From the NCBI GenBank assembly GCA_030248215.1, contig JASANG010003672.1, positions 1 through 64,000 of the forward strand: a DNA stretch of 64,000 bases, in the 5' to 3' direction. A model generated the notes under the pieces. That model saw only the letters and a program-made list of their open reading frames with translations, was not told the DNA's origin and did no database searches. The stretch is from Enoplolaimus lenunculus. Its lineage: Eukaryota; Nematoda; Enoplea; Enoplida; Thoracostomopsidae. Below are positions 48,801 to 60,800 of the stretch, piece after piece; position 1 is the first letter of the stretch; every line of letters begins with the position of its first letter. The position numbers and the translations under genes were made by a program.

Positions 48801-51800
48801 TGGATATGGGGACGAGTCGGACATCGGAATTTCTGTTCGTGGCGGACCAGACGATTTGTTTATGGGTCGGCAACTACCGCTTTACGTTTCGTCAGTCAGC
48901 AGGAAACACAGATTCGCCAAAATTGTCAGGTTGGACAGGTTTCAGTTTTTTGAGAACGGATATTTATTTGAGGTTTACACCATACAAGTAAGAGGCCATG
49001 TGAGGCCAGGGGCGGATAGTTTTCTGTGGGAATAAAATAGAGTAAGCTTAAGCTTTAGACTAATTTTTTGCTTGGCTTATGCTTACGCTTAGGGTTAGGA
49101 ATATGCTCATTCTTACGCTTAGGTTTAGGCTAGGCTTATGCTTATGAATATGCTTATAATACTGTTCCGCCCCTGTTCTTTACATTGGCCAAGTAAGGAA
49201 GTAACATTAATTGATACATAGGAGAACTTTGGGTTATATATAAATACATATATTTGTTTTGGATGGTTGCTTTGGTTCAAAACATTTTTGCGCTTTCGCA
49301 TGGTTTTAATTGATATTTTGGGTTCGAGATTGCACATTTTTTTAAATTTCAGGCCATACGATTGCATTACACATATAAATGGAGAAGATGTAACAAGTAT
49401 GAATCGCAATACAGTCACGGAAATGTTAAGAAATGCCACAGTTACCCAGATTGTAAGCAACAAGTGGAATTTATATATTCCAAGACAAGTTTTAACAACA
49501 ACAATCGTTGCATGTCCTGCGTGATATTTTTTCGGTTTCCCATTGCATGTTTCAGCTGGATACGGCCGACGCGATTTTTTGCACATTTTAAAGTTTACGA
49601 TTATTTAATGCAGATTTGACAGTTTTACCTTCTTGTGATATAAGTCATTGTGATTCTAAAATAAGCGAATATGAGTAAGTTGTCTAGCATGAGTTGTCTA
49701 CTGGAGCAGTATTCTTGAGTGAATGTAGTCCTTCACTGGACACCTGCTGCCATCGAAAGGTTCATTTTTTAATTTGTCCAGGTATATAAAAATTCTGGTC
49801 CAAGTTAATTGTAGAAGCTTGCCCTGTTCAAGACGGAAAAACTAATGCACTTTTGTGACTCTTGGACTGTAGGCTTTGGTTTAGCTTAGGATTAGGTTTA
49901 TGTTTAGGCTTAGGCTTATAACTTTAGGGTTACGCATTGGGGCTTAGTGGGCAGGCCTGTATAGTTAATATACGCCAAAATTCGGTAGAAATCGATGAAA
50001 ATGTGTTATTGACTCGTGATCTGTTATATGTACCTTAGCTGTTGATAGCAGAAACGGAAAATTTTTAGAAACTGGCTAAAATGACGGTTTATCAGCTAAA
50101 AGATCACTTAATTGCGACGCATAAAAGTTTCAGGTCAGGAAAAGAAGAAAACTTGGAGGCAGTTTAGATGCTGCAAATCATTATGCGAAACATGTAATTA
50201 CATTCGGTATGAAACCGTCGGAAAAGGCAACTAGTTCGAACAATGGTAAGCATGAGATAGATATCAAATCATCTTTTACACTCCTATCCTTCGACGTATC
50301 CCCATTTACTTAGGGTATATTAAACAGCAACTCAGGGACGCAAGAACGATTTTTGTCTAGGGGTGTCAAATTAAAGCGCAGAAGCTGACGTAAATGCATA
50401 CGGGCTCAACAAAGTTTTGGTTTGGGACCAAAAGCTAAAAAACAGGGCAATGCACAAAAGATCTTGCGAGAGTATCGAGCGAAAAGCCAAAGCATGATTG
50501 CATTGTTGCAAATTTCAACACGAAGTATTTCGTTTCAGTGTAGTTTTTAGGGGTGGCAGTGAAGCCCCTATATTTTTCTAGAGATTCGTCTAATATCCCT
50601 GCATACCTGCTTCTGCGTGCCTGAGACTACTGAGTACGGATTTGTACGCCGCTCGAGGGGGTCTCGACCCTAACCTGATAGCTGAGTGGTGATGGCAAGT
50701 GCCTAGCGCCACACAGTCTGTGGTTCTAGTTTTAAATCAAATATCAGATGAACTAGGAAGTATTCATGTGAGAAATGGGTATGTTAGGCTTATGTTTGCA
50801 TATACAGGTTTGTAATTAGGCAATAATTAAATTACATATTTCTTCTAACATTCGTTTCTTCTACTTTTTATTGAATTCATATTCAATAGCATATACTGCG
50901 CGTATAGAACAGTACGAAATTCACACAAAAATGGGTCCATGTTACTTTTAAGGCCGTCCCCATTTCTGGTTGGTCTGTAAAAGAGTAGGGTTACATTTTA
51001 GCCTACATTTTTTTGCTTAGGCTTAGACTTAGGCTTAGGAATAGGCTTTTGCAACGCTTAGGTTGAGGCTTAGACTAAAGAATGCGCTTAATCTACGGTT
51101 ACGGCCCTAAAAGCAACATTGGCCCAAAAGTGAATACCAAAATTGTTTGACTTCTCAACGACTTATTTCTCACAGTTACTGTGATATCATGAGCTCATTT
51201 TGAAAAAGCTCTCATGGTAGCGCTGTTGTATAAGAGATTTTGTGGCACCATTAGCAAGATTAATATCGCGAACCATTAAGATTTGTTATTCCGACGTAGA
51301 AAGGCGAATGTTTATCTGCGTAAATCTATTATTTAGTTTCTGACTTGGGAATTACGTTGGACAACGGTGTTTACATCAGCGGAATTCGTGCAGGAACACA
51401 TGTAGCAAACAACAGTTCGCTGTGCGTTGGCGACCGAATTACTCATGTAAATTTGCAATTTTGTTTATTCCTTACATATTCTGTGGTGAACTATATGTCA
51501 CACTCTTTTCAAACCACCACTCATAAACAGTTTTTGCCTTCAAACATATTTATTTAGTTGCGAAATAAAACGTATTGGTGCACGTACTCTCAAAAATATA
51601 GACATTAGGTATGTTTAACATAATTCTTCCAGAGAAAGTCTAAGCCTACCTTCACTGTTCCAGTCGTAATTACTTATGTGCAACAATGGTACCCTATTAG
51701 GGAAATTTCTATCAACTTTTCCGGTGATTATTACCACATTAGTTGCCCTAGAACTAGTACCAGCATTTTCAAATGTGTGTAGCACTTATTATGTAACTTT

Positions 51801-53563
51801 CAAACCAGAGAATGGTTAAATCTGAAATTTTACTCATTTTCTCCACTTGGTTTGCATAACCGCTATACAAACTTTGAAATTTTTCGCGTATTTTAAAACG
51901 AGTCGCTAACTGGTGATTGGTGCTATACGAACGCATATCAGAATACGAGCCCACGTTTCATTTTAGGTCAACTCAACAGCAGTGGACAGTATGACGCTGG
52001 AACAAGTGAAGGGTCTGATGCATTCCCAACAATCTTGCCTCGAATCCATTTCTGTAATTAGAAATCAGCCATTGTCAATGGCAGGTTTACGCTCGCCAGC
52101 AACGCCACTAAGCGGTCTACTTTCACCGTACGGAGGGTCGCACGTGTTTCCCGGCATTCTACCAAACAGCGCAACGCTGCATAGTATCAATTCGTATCTT
52201 GGCAGCGGACAATCGAATGTAGAAGCAATTGCAAACAGCGGTCAAGCACCAGATGTCGAAACTACCAAATCCGCTGGTAAGATGAGTATTTTAGCGAGTT
52301 TTAGCAAACTGAGAACTTCGTATGCTTACACTTAGAGTTCGATGTATAAGTAATAAGCACACCGTTTTTCCGAGGAACTACATACAGTAAGCTTAAGCTT
52401 TAGACTAATTTTTTGTTTAGGCTAGACTTAGATATAATCTTATCCTTATGCTTTGGTTGGCCCACGCTTAAGAATATGCTTATATACTACTGTTTACGGT
52501 CCTATAGTTAAGATTTGTTTTCGGGACAGAAAAAATTTCATATATATAATTGCAGGTGTTGTATTTGTCGCAAGCCCGTCTAAGATTGACAATTTGACCA
52601 TATCAACTTCATCAGATTCTGGTTGTTCAACGTCAGGGGGCAACACAAGCAAACGATCATCTTCAGTGGACCCTCAACAACAACGAAGGTTACGCAACAC
52701 GGCGAACGGTCGGGATCATCAAAGACAAACTTCAAACACAACTGGTGAAACTTCGAAATCAAGTTTTTTCGATAAAGTAAGAGAGCCGCTATTCTTTTCT
52801 TTTGCGATACCGTACAATGACTAAAGTCCATATATGTCACACAATTTGTGCTGGGTCATAATCTTTGGCGAACCCAAATAGATGTCGTTTATACGAGATT
52901 TACCATAGCGACCCACAGGAAAAAGGCTCTTTTAACTTACATAAACAACTACATTACTAATATTTTCTATTTAGCTAACACTGTAGGGTTGAAATGAACG
53001 GTGTAGTTCCTGTCTAACTTCCGGAATAGATTCAGTGCGCTTGATTCTTTAGTACTTATCAGAGTAGAAACGAAGGTCTGCCTACGGTTCCGGCAACTTC
53101 GGTGACATTTTTTGGCGATCCAGTAATTTCGGTAAATTTGTGGACTGTTACAAAAGTTTCGGTTTTCCTAAGTTTATTTGCAGGTTTGAGGTAGTTTTGA
53201 AAGTTTTAATTCACTTTGATTTCTCAATAAGGAAGTTTAATAATATTTTAAACTGCATTTTGCACAGTATCGTTAAAATTAGCAAATTCAACATTATTTT
53301 TCACTTCCTATTTTTGGTCCATCTCCTGGCTTTAGTCCCTGATCCGGTAAAGTTTGTTGACATCGGGATTCGATGGTTACCTCCAGTTAGAGCCTGTGGT
53401 TAATGAACCACAAAATGGCACCGTCGTTGAAATCATACACCTAATCGCAGTTAAGCTGCTTATATAATTTTAGATTCACGGCAAAATGTTCCGTAACAAA
53501 TCGGACAAACGGCAAACATCAAAACCCGGGAGTGCAACAAGTGTCATGTCTACCTCTGGTTGA
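41589..53563 (+). CDS. DLG5: DLG5-like scaffold: coiled coil, PDZ1, PDZ2; no GUK part found
   Basis: Sixteen exons join in phase: 41589-41659, 42158-42358, 43460-43564, 43806-43922, 45125-45252, 45711-46351, 46834-46912, 47309-47446, 48062-48350, 48766-48929, 49353-49452, 50134-50245, 51337-51446, 51967-52276, 52556-52776 and 53474-53563 (stop 53561). Counting from ATG 41597 this gives 955 residues, but further 5' exons are likely because exon 1 opens in phase after an acceptor. About residues 1-500 are coiled coil (EIEQLMQHYK, REYTLVMAERDSILRENERL). Next comes the HDSAI motif found in vertebrate DLG5, then PDZ1 (about 604-690: DIGISV, CITHINGEDV, VRKRRKLGG), PDZ2 (about 714-785: DLGITLDNGVYISGI, LCVGDRITHV) and a Ser-rich linker. 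DLG5 proteins are membrane-associated MAGUK scaffolds at junctions and in polarity. PDZ3, PDZ4, SH3 and guanylate-kinase regions were not found. Confidence 0.9.
41695..41888 (-). mobile_element. MITE 'A' copy in DLG5 intron 1
   Basis: Left GGCCTATGTATAGAACAGAG and right CCCTGATCTTTATAACGGTC; the interior has TAAGCGTAAGCGTAAG. It begins 36 bp after the donor of DLG5 exon 1. Confidence 0.8.
42848..43012 (+). mobile_element. MITE 'A' copy abutting the membrane-protein exon
   Basis: Begins GGCTTATGTAATGATCAGGG and ends GGGTTCTATATATAGG. Its left end touches the first recognised exon of the minus-strand membrane-protein gene (ends about 42849), so it forms part of that gene's intron or leader. 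It also lies in a DLG5 intron. Confidence 0.75.
43318..43450. repeat. TTAGGC foldback unit 'E'
   Basis: Forward 'AGGCTCAGGCTTAGGCTTC' faces reverse 'ACCTAAACTTATGCCTAAGCC', followed by the family tail 'GAGAAAGTACACGAGAACC'. It ends about 10 bp before the acceptor of DLG5 exon 3 (43460), so its tail occupies the branch-point region. Confidence 0.6.
44446..44604 (+). mobile_element. tRNA-derived SINE, reference copy
   Basis: The A box TAGCTGAATGGTC (about 44490) and the B-box-like GCGATCGAATC (about 44532) sit about 42 bp apart, as in a tRNA head. A shared 5' block (CTACAAGACGTGAGAGCCCC) lies upstream and a shared 3' tail (ATTATTCATGTGAGAAAGG) downstream. Other copies: 14227-14412 (-), 32594-32712 and 50650-50782. 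It lies in a DLG5 intron. Confidence 0.8.
47606..47822. mobile_element. MITE 'D' copy, decayed
   Basis: Recognised by the right arm 'CTAACTGGCGATAGGTGCTAC' (in parts) and the left 'ATGTGTGTGAAGCACC'; in the intron between DLG5 exons 8 and 9. Confidence 0.5.
48380..48553 (+). mobile_element. MITE 'A2' copy
   Basis: Same architecture as the 50939 copy: 'GGTTTACATTTTAGACCAT', 'GCATAGGCTTAGGAC', 'ACGCTTAGGC' and the terminus 'ACGGCCCTAAAAGTAAC'. The left end is decayed. It lies in a DLG5 intron. Confidence 0.65.
48994..49190 (+). mobile_element. MITE 'A' copy with clear 8-bp duplication
   Basis: Begins GGCCATGTGAGGCCAGGGGC and ends TTCTTTACATTGGCC. The flanks AAGTAAGA (48986-48993) and AAGTAAGG (49191-49198) agree at 7 of 8 positions. 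The interior holds two TTAGGC-type clusters separated by 'AATATGCTCATTCTTACGC'. It lies in the intron splitting DLG5 PDZ1. Confidence 0.9.
50650..50782 (+). mobile_element. tRNA-derived SINE copy
   Basis: A box GATAGCTGAGTGGTGATGGC, B-box-like GTGGTTCTAGTTT and the family 3' tail 'AAGTATTCATGTGAGAAATGG' (in parts). It lies in a DLG5 intron. Confidence 0.7.
50939..51120 (+). mobile_element. MITE 'A2' copy with distinct termini
   Basis: Terminal inverted repeats ATGTTACTTTTAAGGCCG and CGGCCCTAAAAGCAACAT. The interior is built from the same TTAGGC hexamers as family A (TTTTGCTTAGGCTTAGACTT), but the ends differ. The copy at 48380, and possibly 56234-56350, belong to the same subgroup. Confidence 0.75.
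51761..51951. mobile_element. MITE 'D' copy next to a DLG5 acceptor
   Basis: Left 'TTTTCAAATGTGTGTAGCAC' and right 'CTAACTGGTGATTGGTGC...CAGAATACG' termini. It ends 15 bp before DLG5 exon 14 (51967), so its right arm occupies the branch-point zone of that intron. Confidence 0.65.
52360..52506 (+). mobile_element. MITE 'A' copy, ends decayed
   Basis: Keeps 'AGTAAGCTTAAGCTTTAGAC', 'TAATTTTTTGTTTAGGC' and 'AAGAATATGCTTATATACTAC'; in the intron between DLG5 exons 14 and 15. Confidence 0.7.
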
Positions 53564-53638
53564 TATACTTGGACATTCCTATTGTTTACATTTATTCAGG
53601 AAAGTACATTTTCAGGGCAAAGAGTTTTAGTTTTGTAC

Positions 53639-54068
53639 TGCATTGACCCGAATAAAAGGGGGAGGGGCAATAAGAGGGGGGTCCCAGGGTCCCCATTTTG
53701 AGTCCGAATCAATTGGAGTCCATATCCCTAATAAGAGTCCGTAAGCGGATAGCATCCCTACACCCTAATTAGACTACATAAATGTCAAATAAGCATAATT
53801 GTAGCACATAAATGACTCCAGGACCAAATAATTTGAGTTCGAAACTTTAAAGCGTACATATATTTTGAAAGTACATTCCAAAGTATAACCTTGTATTATC
53901 GCTCAAGCTGTTGACACAGGACAAATAGACGTTTAATTCAACGGATATATCAGCAACGAAGGGCGGCGGAGCATGGGTTAAAAATAAATAATAGTCTGTC
54001 GAATAAGGGGGTACCCTCTGGAGGGGCCAAATAAATATCAGTCCCCCCTCTTATTCGGATCACCACAG
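53639..54068 (+). mobile_element. TA-flanked MITE 'F', complete copy
   Basis: Left CTGCATTGACCCGAATAAAA and right (reverse) CTGTGGTGATCCGAATAAGA termini form inverted repeats continuing into GGGGG. Both sides are flanked by TA, the Tc1/mariner-type target. It is 430 bp, non-coding and G-rich at the ends. It lies 76 bp after the DLG5 stop codon, and its left repeat supplies AATAAA at 53651. Confidence 0.8.
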
Positions 54069-54826
54069 TACTGTATAAGATGGTAACTGGTCAATGTTGC
54101 ATTACGTCACGGCTGGAAAGTTAGAATTGGTGAGACTGAGATTTCAGCTAAGCTTAACATGTAAGCTGTGGTTTTGGCCGATATTTAAAATTATACAAGT
54201 TATCCTAGGCTTGAAGCATGACCAGGATAACTAGTATAGCGTTCTAAATCAGTCGATGGTGTAAATGCTCCTAAAAATACAATACTGGGTTAATGTACAT
54301 AAGATAAATTAAGTACTGTATTCATGCAGTATACAAAATTTATTTATGTAAACACTCAGTGGCTGCTTCAGGAGAGAAAGGTCGATATGTCCCCTACACC
54401 GCAAGTCCTGCCGTACAGAAAATAGTATATCTGAAGCTCACAATGCTTATATGGCCAAATAGTTAAAAATACTACAAAAAGTAAAAACATTAATTCGACA
54501 TTCGGCGCAACTTGAATCGTGAAAGATCGAAAATTTTTGCTAAAATCGTAGTTTAAAAATTCCTGTTCACAAAAAGTATTCTTCTAATCGGATAACCTGA
54601 ATCCGCCACTGCATATACTTGTCGCTCTATTCTGGGTAAATAAAATGCTAGATTTTATACGAGTGCTATACATTTTTTAGTATAAAAGGTGCTCGACGAA
54701 AGCTATGGTTGCCCTTTCTCAAAAATAAAAACATATTTTGCATCTCCCCCCTTAGGCTTGACATTATTTCACAGCACACAATTGTATCTCGAAGACAACA
54801 AAACTTAAACAACCTCATATGCAATT

Positions 54827-57800
54827 TCATTTCTCGAGTAATTGTTTTCGCAACAATTGCAACGAATCGACAGATGTCAGTGAATCCGATCCGTCTGGCG
54901 CTGACGAACTCGGCAACGCGCTTTGGCTGATGCTGCGTTGCCGATACGTTCGACTAAGAACAGTTCTTCGAGGCGCGTACCATGGAACGCGCTGACGCTG
55001 TACAGGACGGCTTTTTCGGCTTGCGCCTGTACGGGATTCTTCTAAAAACATTGAAAGCTTCGACCAACGTATATATGGAACAGGACCGTAACAGTAGTAT
55101 AAGGTTATTCCTAAGCCTAAGCCTGAGCGTAAGAGTTAGCATATACCTAAGTCTAAGGCTAAGCAAAAATTCGTCTAAACTTTAGCTTACACTGTTGCCA
55201 TCCCACAGAACGTTCCACCCATGATCTTTACATGGGCTAAAGCTTCTCTACGGCAAAAGAATATGGTTCTCCAATGTTTGCCGTGTATGAGTTGGTTATT
55301 AACCTTAAGGCATAGAGTGGCTAAAAACATAATTTTAATGTCATCCGGCCCGTCCACAGTGCGATATCGAAAGCAAGTTACCGTACTCAATCTGAGTAGC
55401 TACGATGCCGCACAATGACCTATAGCAACAAACGGTACCACCCTAAACAGTAACTGCTTCTGTGTTGAGTAGATCAAAGTACAAATAGACGACAAAGCTC
55501 ATATTTTTTAAACAAGAAGTCTAAATTTCGTTTTGAAACTGTTTCTTTGGCATTCTATGATCGCTGCGTTTGTTTGCCTTGAATTACAACATATTTGTCA
55601 ACATTTGCAAAAACCGTGTAGTAATTTTAAATCTCGCAAAAAGGTCACATTTTGTAATCTTTCCAGGAATTATTGGGAGGCATATAAGTACTTATCCTTA
55701 GATGTATATGAGCATATTGTATACCACCCTGCCCAACGATATATATCAGCGTATTGTGTACCACCCTGCCTCCTTCAAAATCATTTTGTGAAATAATTGC
55801 AGTAAAAATGTAAACGTACCGTCAGAAGTATCCCACGGTTTGCTACTGGACAGTGATGGCAACTTGATTGCTGATTTATCTTTGCTAAGGGACTTATCAG
55901 TAACTTGTTTAGTTCGTTCAGATGATTCACGCAAAAGTTTTCTAAAATCAACGGCACACCATTCAGGTTCGTAGTCAGCTCATCTTGCTACCGGGGTGTG
56001 AAAATTTTTCAGGAGGAGCGTACAAGGGTTTTCAATGAATTACAAGCGAGGTTGGAAATTCTCTAGGTGTCGCTGAGCCCCGTTGCCCCTTTTTGGCTAC
56101 TGGCCCGCCTACATTGATTTAACTTATCATTGTAACTAATAAAACATTAGGCAGCGTCTTTATACGTTATGTATCAATCTAATACAAAGTTAGCTCACAT
56201 TACTAAACTTCCCGCATTCCGGCATCAATAGTGTGTAGCTCGTATTACTTTTAGGGGCGTTCTGTTTTCCAGCAAGACTGGAATTGAGTAGACTTAAGCT
56301 TTTGACAGTTATGCGTACGCTGTTGGTTAATCTTAGCCTAGTGAGTATGCTTTTACGTTTGGTAGTATTGTACATACGAAAAATTGCGTAAATAACGTTA
56401 TATATAAATGTTCCATTGCTCCAATACTGTTTACAACTTGTTCCACTCATTTCACCTATAGGAGCCTGCCTATTAAAAGCCTAATCGTTAAGGTTAAACC
56501 TAAACCTACGCACAATGGTAATCCTATGCCTAAACCTAAGATTCGCAGTATCTAAATTTCCCCAACCCCTCTATCTCTCAGTGAGTAGGTTACCTATGAT
56601 TAAACAACGGAAACTTTATTCTACCAGGCACATTTTACAAATTTTGCAAAATGCGAGAGTCAACACGGGAAAAACAAAATATTTTATTTGTTTATATAAG
56701 TTTCGAACGTTGAAACCTAAATCGTTCCAAAAAAACTTCATGGACTTACTTGGAATACGATAAACTACGCAACCGCCGTTCACGATCCAGTTCAGACGCC
56801 AATGAGTACCAAGGAATGCGTCGGCGTTGGGTCACGCGGTAAGGGCTGCAGTGAGCCCAGCGAGACAGAAAAGGGTCGTATCCAAGGAGTGGATGCAGTT
56901 GTGAGTAGCCGGGATGGTGAAGGGGTGGATATGCGGGTGCGATTTCAAGCGGTCGTTTGATCACGGGTAGTGCGAGCGGTTTGCCGCTAACGGTACGTTC
57001 TGAAAGATTATTAGGAAAAATGGTATAGTTTCTGAAAGGGAAGACAGCAATGTAGATTTAAGAGGTGTATGAGGACGTGGCTGTATAGCTCCGTTCGATT
57101 TTGTTCCTGTAGAACGGGGACATTGGAATCATGGTCCATGTTAGTTTGAAAGGCACAAGCACCGTTTTTAGCAGACTGCATTAGAGTAAGCTTAACCTGC
57201 AGACAAATTTTTTGCTTTAGGATTGAGTTTAGACCGAGTCTTACTTACTGATTATCCTTACGCTGACACAATATTCCCGACATAGGAAATAGGAATAATA
57301 AAAAACGCCCGCCGATGTGAATTCAAGCAAAGTATTTATAATAAATACGTTAGAATGAAAATTGGTTGCAGACTTTACCTGTTTCCCGGACAGTGAGTAT
57401 GAGCGGTTCACATAGTTGACAACTTTCGACTTGACAAGGTTTTCGTTGAATTCGAGTCAATATGTGTAAAATGAATTTTTCCAACTGAACCGCAGATAAC
57501 GCACAGTTTCTGCCTTGCCACGCCATGGTTCCTAAAATGCATAATGCACACGTTAATGAAAAAATACTTCGTATTTTTATAAGCGGGTTTGGATTTTGTT
57601 CTTTACAACTGTTTATAACTGTTTGGTAATAGTTAAATTTTTGAAGGTTCTTGCACAAGATGCCGATACGGAGACGTGTATACCTCTCGAAAATACAAAT
57701 AAACCGGCTGAAGCTTTGACTGGTATTCCCAAATGTGTGTAGCATCGATCACCGATTTAGAAATATGTCTCAAACAAATTAACTGGGATAGTTTTACAGT

Positions 57801-60800
57801 TGCGAAGCTGTTTACTTAAGTAGGACGCGTCAAATGCAAAATATTGTGATAATTTGCGAAGTTTTCCAATCAATAGTACAAAATTTGCAAAACCTATCGT
57901 CAACTGGTAATAGATGCTATAGCCATTTGACAATACACACACTAAAGTCCAAATAAAATATTTCAATCGTTGCGCTCGCTTGACAAAAGCTATTACATGA
58001 CAGGTTATACCTGTCAGGTAAATCTTTGCCCCTTAAAGTATTATGTTTTTATTGCTGATGAAAGCAATGTGCTCAATTACAGAATATTGAATCGCATTCT
58101 AATGTTAGTAATGGTTTTAGAGGTGGTATATTTTAATTCAGAAAACAAATATGAGGCGAAAGTACAAACCGCTGGAATAAAGGTCCCAACCCCTTACAAA
58201 TCATGCATTTGTTCTAAAATTTGATATTAACGTGAACAAGTCATTCAAAATCTGATATTTTATCGCAGAAATAATAAAAACTTATCAATTACTGATTTTG
58301 ATTGTACACAAGTAGGTACTGCCTTTTGTAACAGCAAAATGGTCTTATATTTAATGTCATTGATGCAGTTTCAAAAGCCAACTTATGCAGAAAGTAACAT
58401 TTCAGAAGATTTCAAGTTAATCTTAAAATGAATATATTCTTTTCGTAACTTTTTCGAAAATTTTTCAACAAACAGTTGCTATGCTTGCCAAACACAACAG
58501 AAGCCTATGATATTGTACACTTTTTACCGTTTCCATGCACGAAAATAAACGTAGGTACGCCGTAGATACCAAGCATGTCACACATATCTGAAACAAAAAC
58601 ATGCTTACAATTTTGTCACGCTTCCGCAAAATATTCACAACGTTAAGACCTATTCTTATTGCCCCCACGTCAGCAATTTTTTGTGATAAAATGGTAAGGT
58701 CTCGGCCCCCCGGCATGAAATTTTTTGTGATAAAATTGTGAGGTTGTTACCTTGCAATTTTCCCAATCAGAAAACTAGCACATGTATAGCATACAGTAAA
58801 AATTGCGCTTCATAATTTTTTCCAGTCCGCCACCGTCAGTAGTTTCTGAATCCACCATTCCAACCGACATGACCTATTTTACAGCAAGTTTTTTCAGTAT
58901 TTATTGTCATCACGAAAACGCAAATAAATACCTATTACTAGACAGCCGGCTTTCCGATCTGCGCGAAAGTTAGCGAATACATAACAATCTGCATGCAAAT
59001 TTTCTTTCCGGAGAACAATCACACTTCTGTTCTAAGAAAATATTGTAAACAAAGCAATGTTAGAAAATTGCCCAATATACATATATGGGGCACTCCAGCT
59101 TTAATTATAAGATAACGTAATGCATGTATATATACATTTATATATATTTATATATGTATATACATATATAAAGAGAACAATCCAACGTTATGTTTGTATT
59201 CAGTTACAATAAAAATATTTAGCCTGTGTAAGGTCCCGTAGAAATTATAGACCCCAGGATCCACCATCTTCAGAGAAAAACACGCGTCCCAAACTCATGC
59301 CTGCTAACGACAATATACAAATTACATACATGTTAAAATATACGCATTAAGAAAACCGCTTCGTTTTATAGAATATGAAACAATGAAAAACTCAAAACAA
59401 TCTATTTTCAGAATTTTTCACTTTCAAGTAGAGAAGCAAATTTGCATATGGATTATGGATAGACAAATCTGTTTGAACGCTGCCCAAAATACGTGTGTGG
59501 GGCGTTCCAGATTTAACATATAGATTAGTCATCGTGTTTGGATTATGGATAGACAAATCTGTTTGAACGCTGCCCAAAATACGTGTGTGGGGCGTTCCAG
59601 ATTTAACATATAGATTAGTCATCGTGTTTTTGAGCGACGGAGTTTCGCGAAGCGTTTTATGTTTTTGTACTTGGGGGTCGAAAGGTGGATGTCCGTCCGT
59701 CCGTCTGTCCGTCTGTCCGTCCGAAAAGAATCTCAGGAACGGCTGAACCGATTTTGATAAACTTTTTTGTTTGAAAGCCAATTATCCTGGGGTGTTAACC
59801 TTGCATTCGGGTTTCAAAATTTTAAGCTGTTTATTAGCTACAGGCTAATTTGCATAATTAATTAAGCCTAAATTAGGACTTTCCACAATATTTCACTAAT
59901 TATTACAGTTACAAGCAATCTTATTTTAGCATTAAAGGGTTTTTGGGTGCGAGGAATCTTTGAGCAGTTAGCTAATAGATAATTTGCATATTAGCATAGT
60001 TTATAAGCCTAAATTAGGACTTTTACAATATTTCACAAATTATTAAGGTTAAAAGCAATATAATTTCAACACTAAAGGGTTTTTTGGTGCGTTGAAATTG
60101 AATAAATAGTTTACAAACCTCCAAAACCGATAATTGAATAGTTAGCTAATAACTAATTTGCATATTAGCTTAATTGACAAAACAAAATTAGGACTTTTTA
60201 AATTATTCCAAAAATTATTAGAGTGGCTGAAGGGTTTTTGGGTGCGAGGAATCTGAGGAAATTGCTTACAAACCTCCAAAACCGATAAATGAATAGTTAA
60301 CTAACAAGTAATTTGCATATGACCTTAATTGCTTACGTGCGTTCGAGCTTCGCCCAATAAATGTAGTTCCACTACGACTGGTAGTTAATAAGGCGCATGC
60401 ACTAATTTTTCATATGAGTATAAATGCATAACGCTAATTTAGTTTTTCTGGTTCACTTCAACTTATAAAGTGCAGTCACACCCTAGTCACTACTGTAGTG
60501 ACCCGAATAACAGGGATGACTGATCTTTATTTCGCTATTCCAGCGGGCGCCCCCTTGCTGTTCGGTATCAAAACCTTTATTTTTTTAATCCAAATTCAGT
60601 TATTTAGACCACTGTCTTTCACTTATGCCAGTCATTTTCTAAGGTCATTAGTTTAGGAATATATACCATTAAGACTTGAAAATAATATGTTGTTATGAAT
60701 TTAAAGCAACATATACTTTCAGTAAAGAATAAATTATGAACTGAACTTAATTGTGTTGTGGCCCAGGAAACATTTACGCAATCTTAATTAGAGTAATTGA

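Noticed and set aside
57379-57531. Alternative frame of exon 4 of the thioredoxin-fold gene (KLCVICGSVGKIHF)
   Set aside because: It hits a stop before the donor; the frame used joins in phase to both neighbours and continues the thioredoxin fold.
58921-59040. 31-codon minus-strand exon candidate (SVIVLRKENLHADCYVFANF)
   Set aside because: It is flanked by AG and GTAATA, but its phase (0 to 0) cannot be inserted between exons 2 and 3 of the thioredoxin-fold gene, which are phase 1.
59392-59781. 129-codon minus-strand frame with an internal protein repeat
   Set aside because: The repeat is simply the identical 90-bp DNA duplication and the GTCC microsatellite read in one frame.
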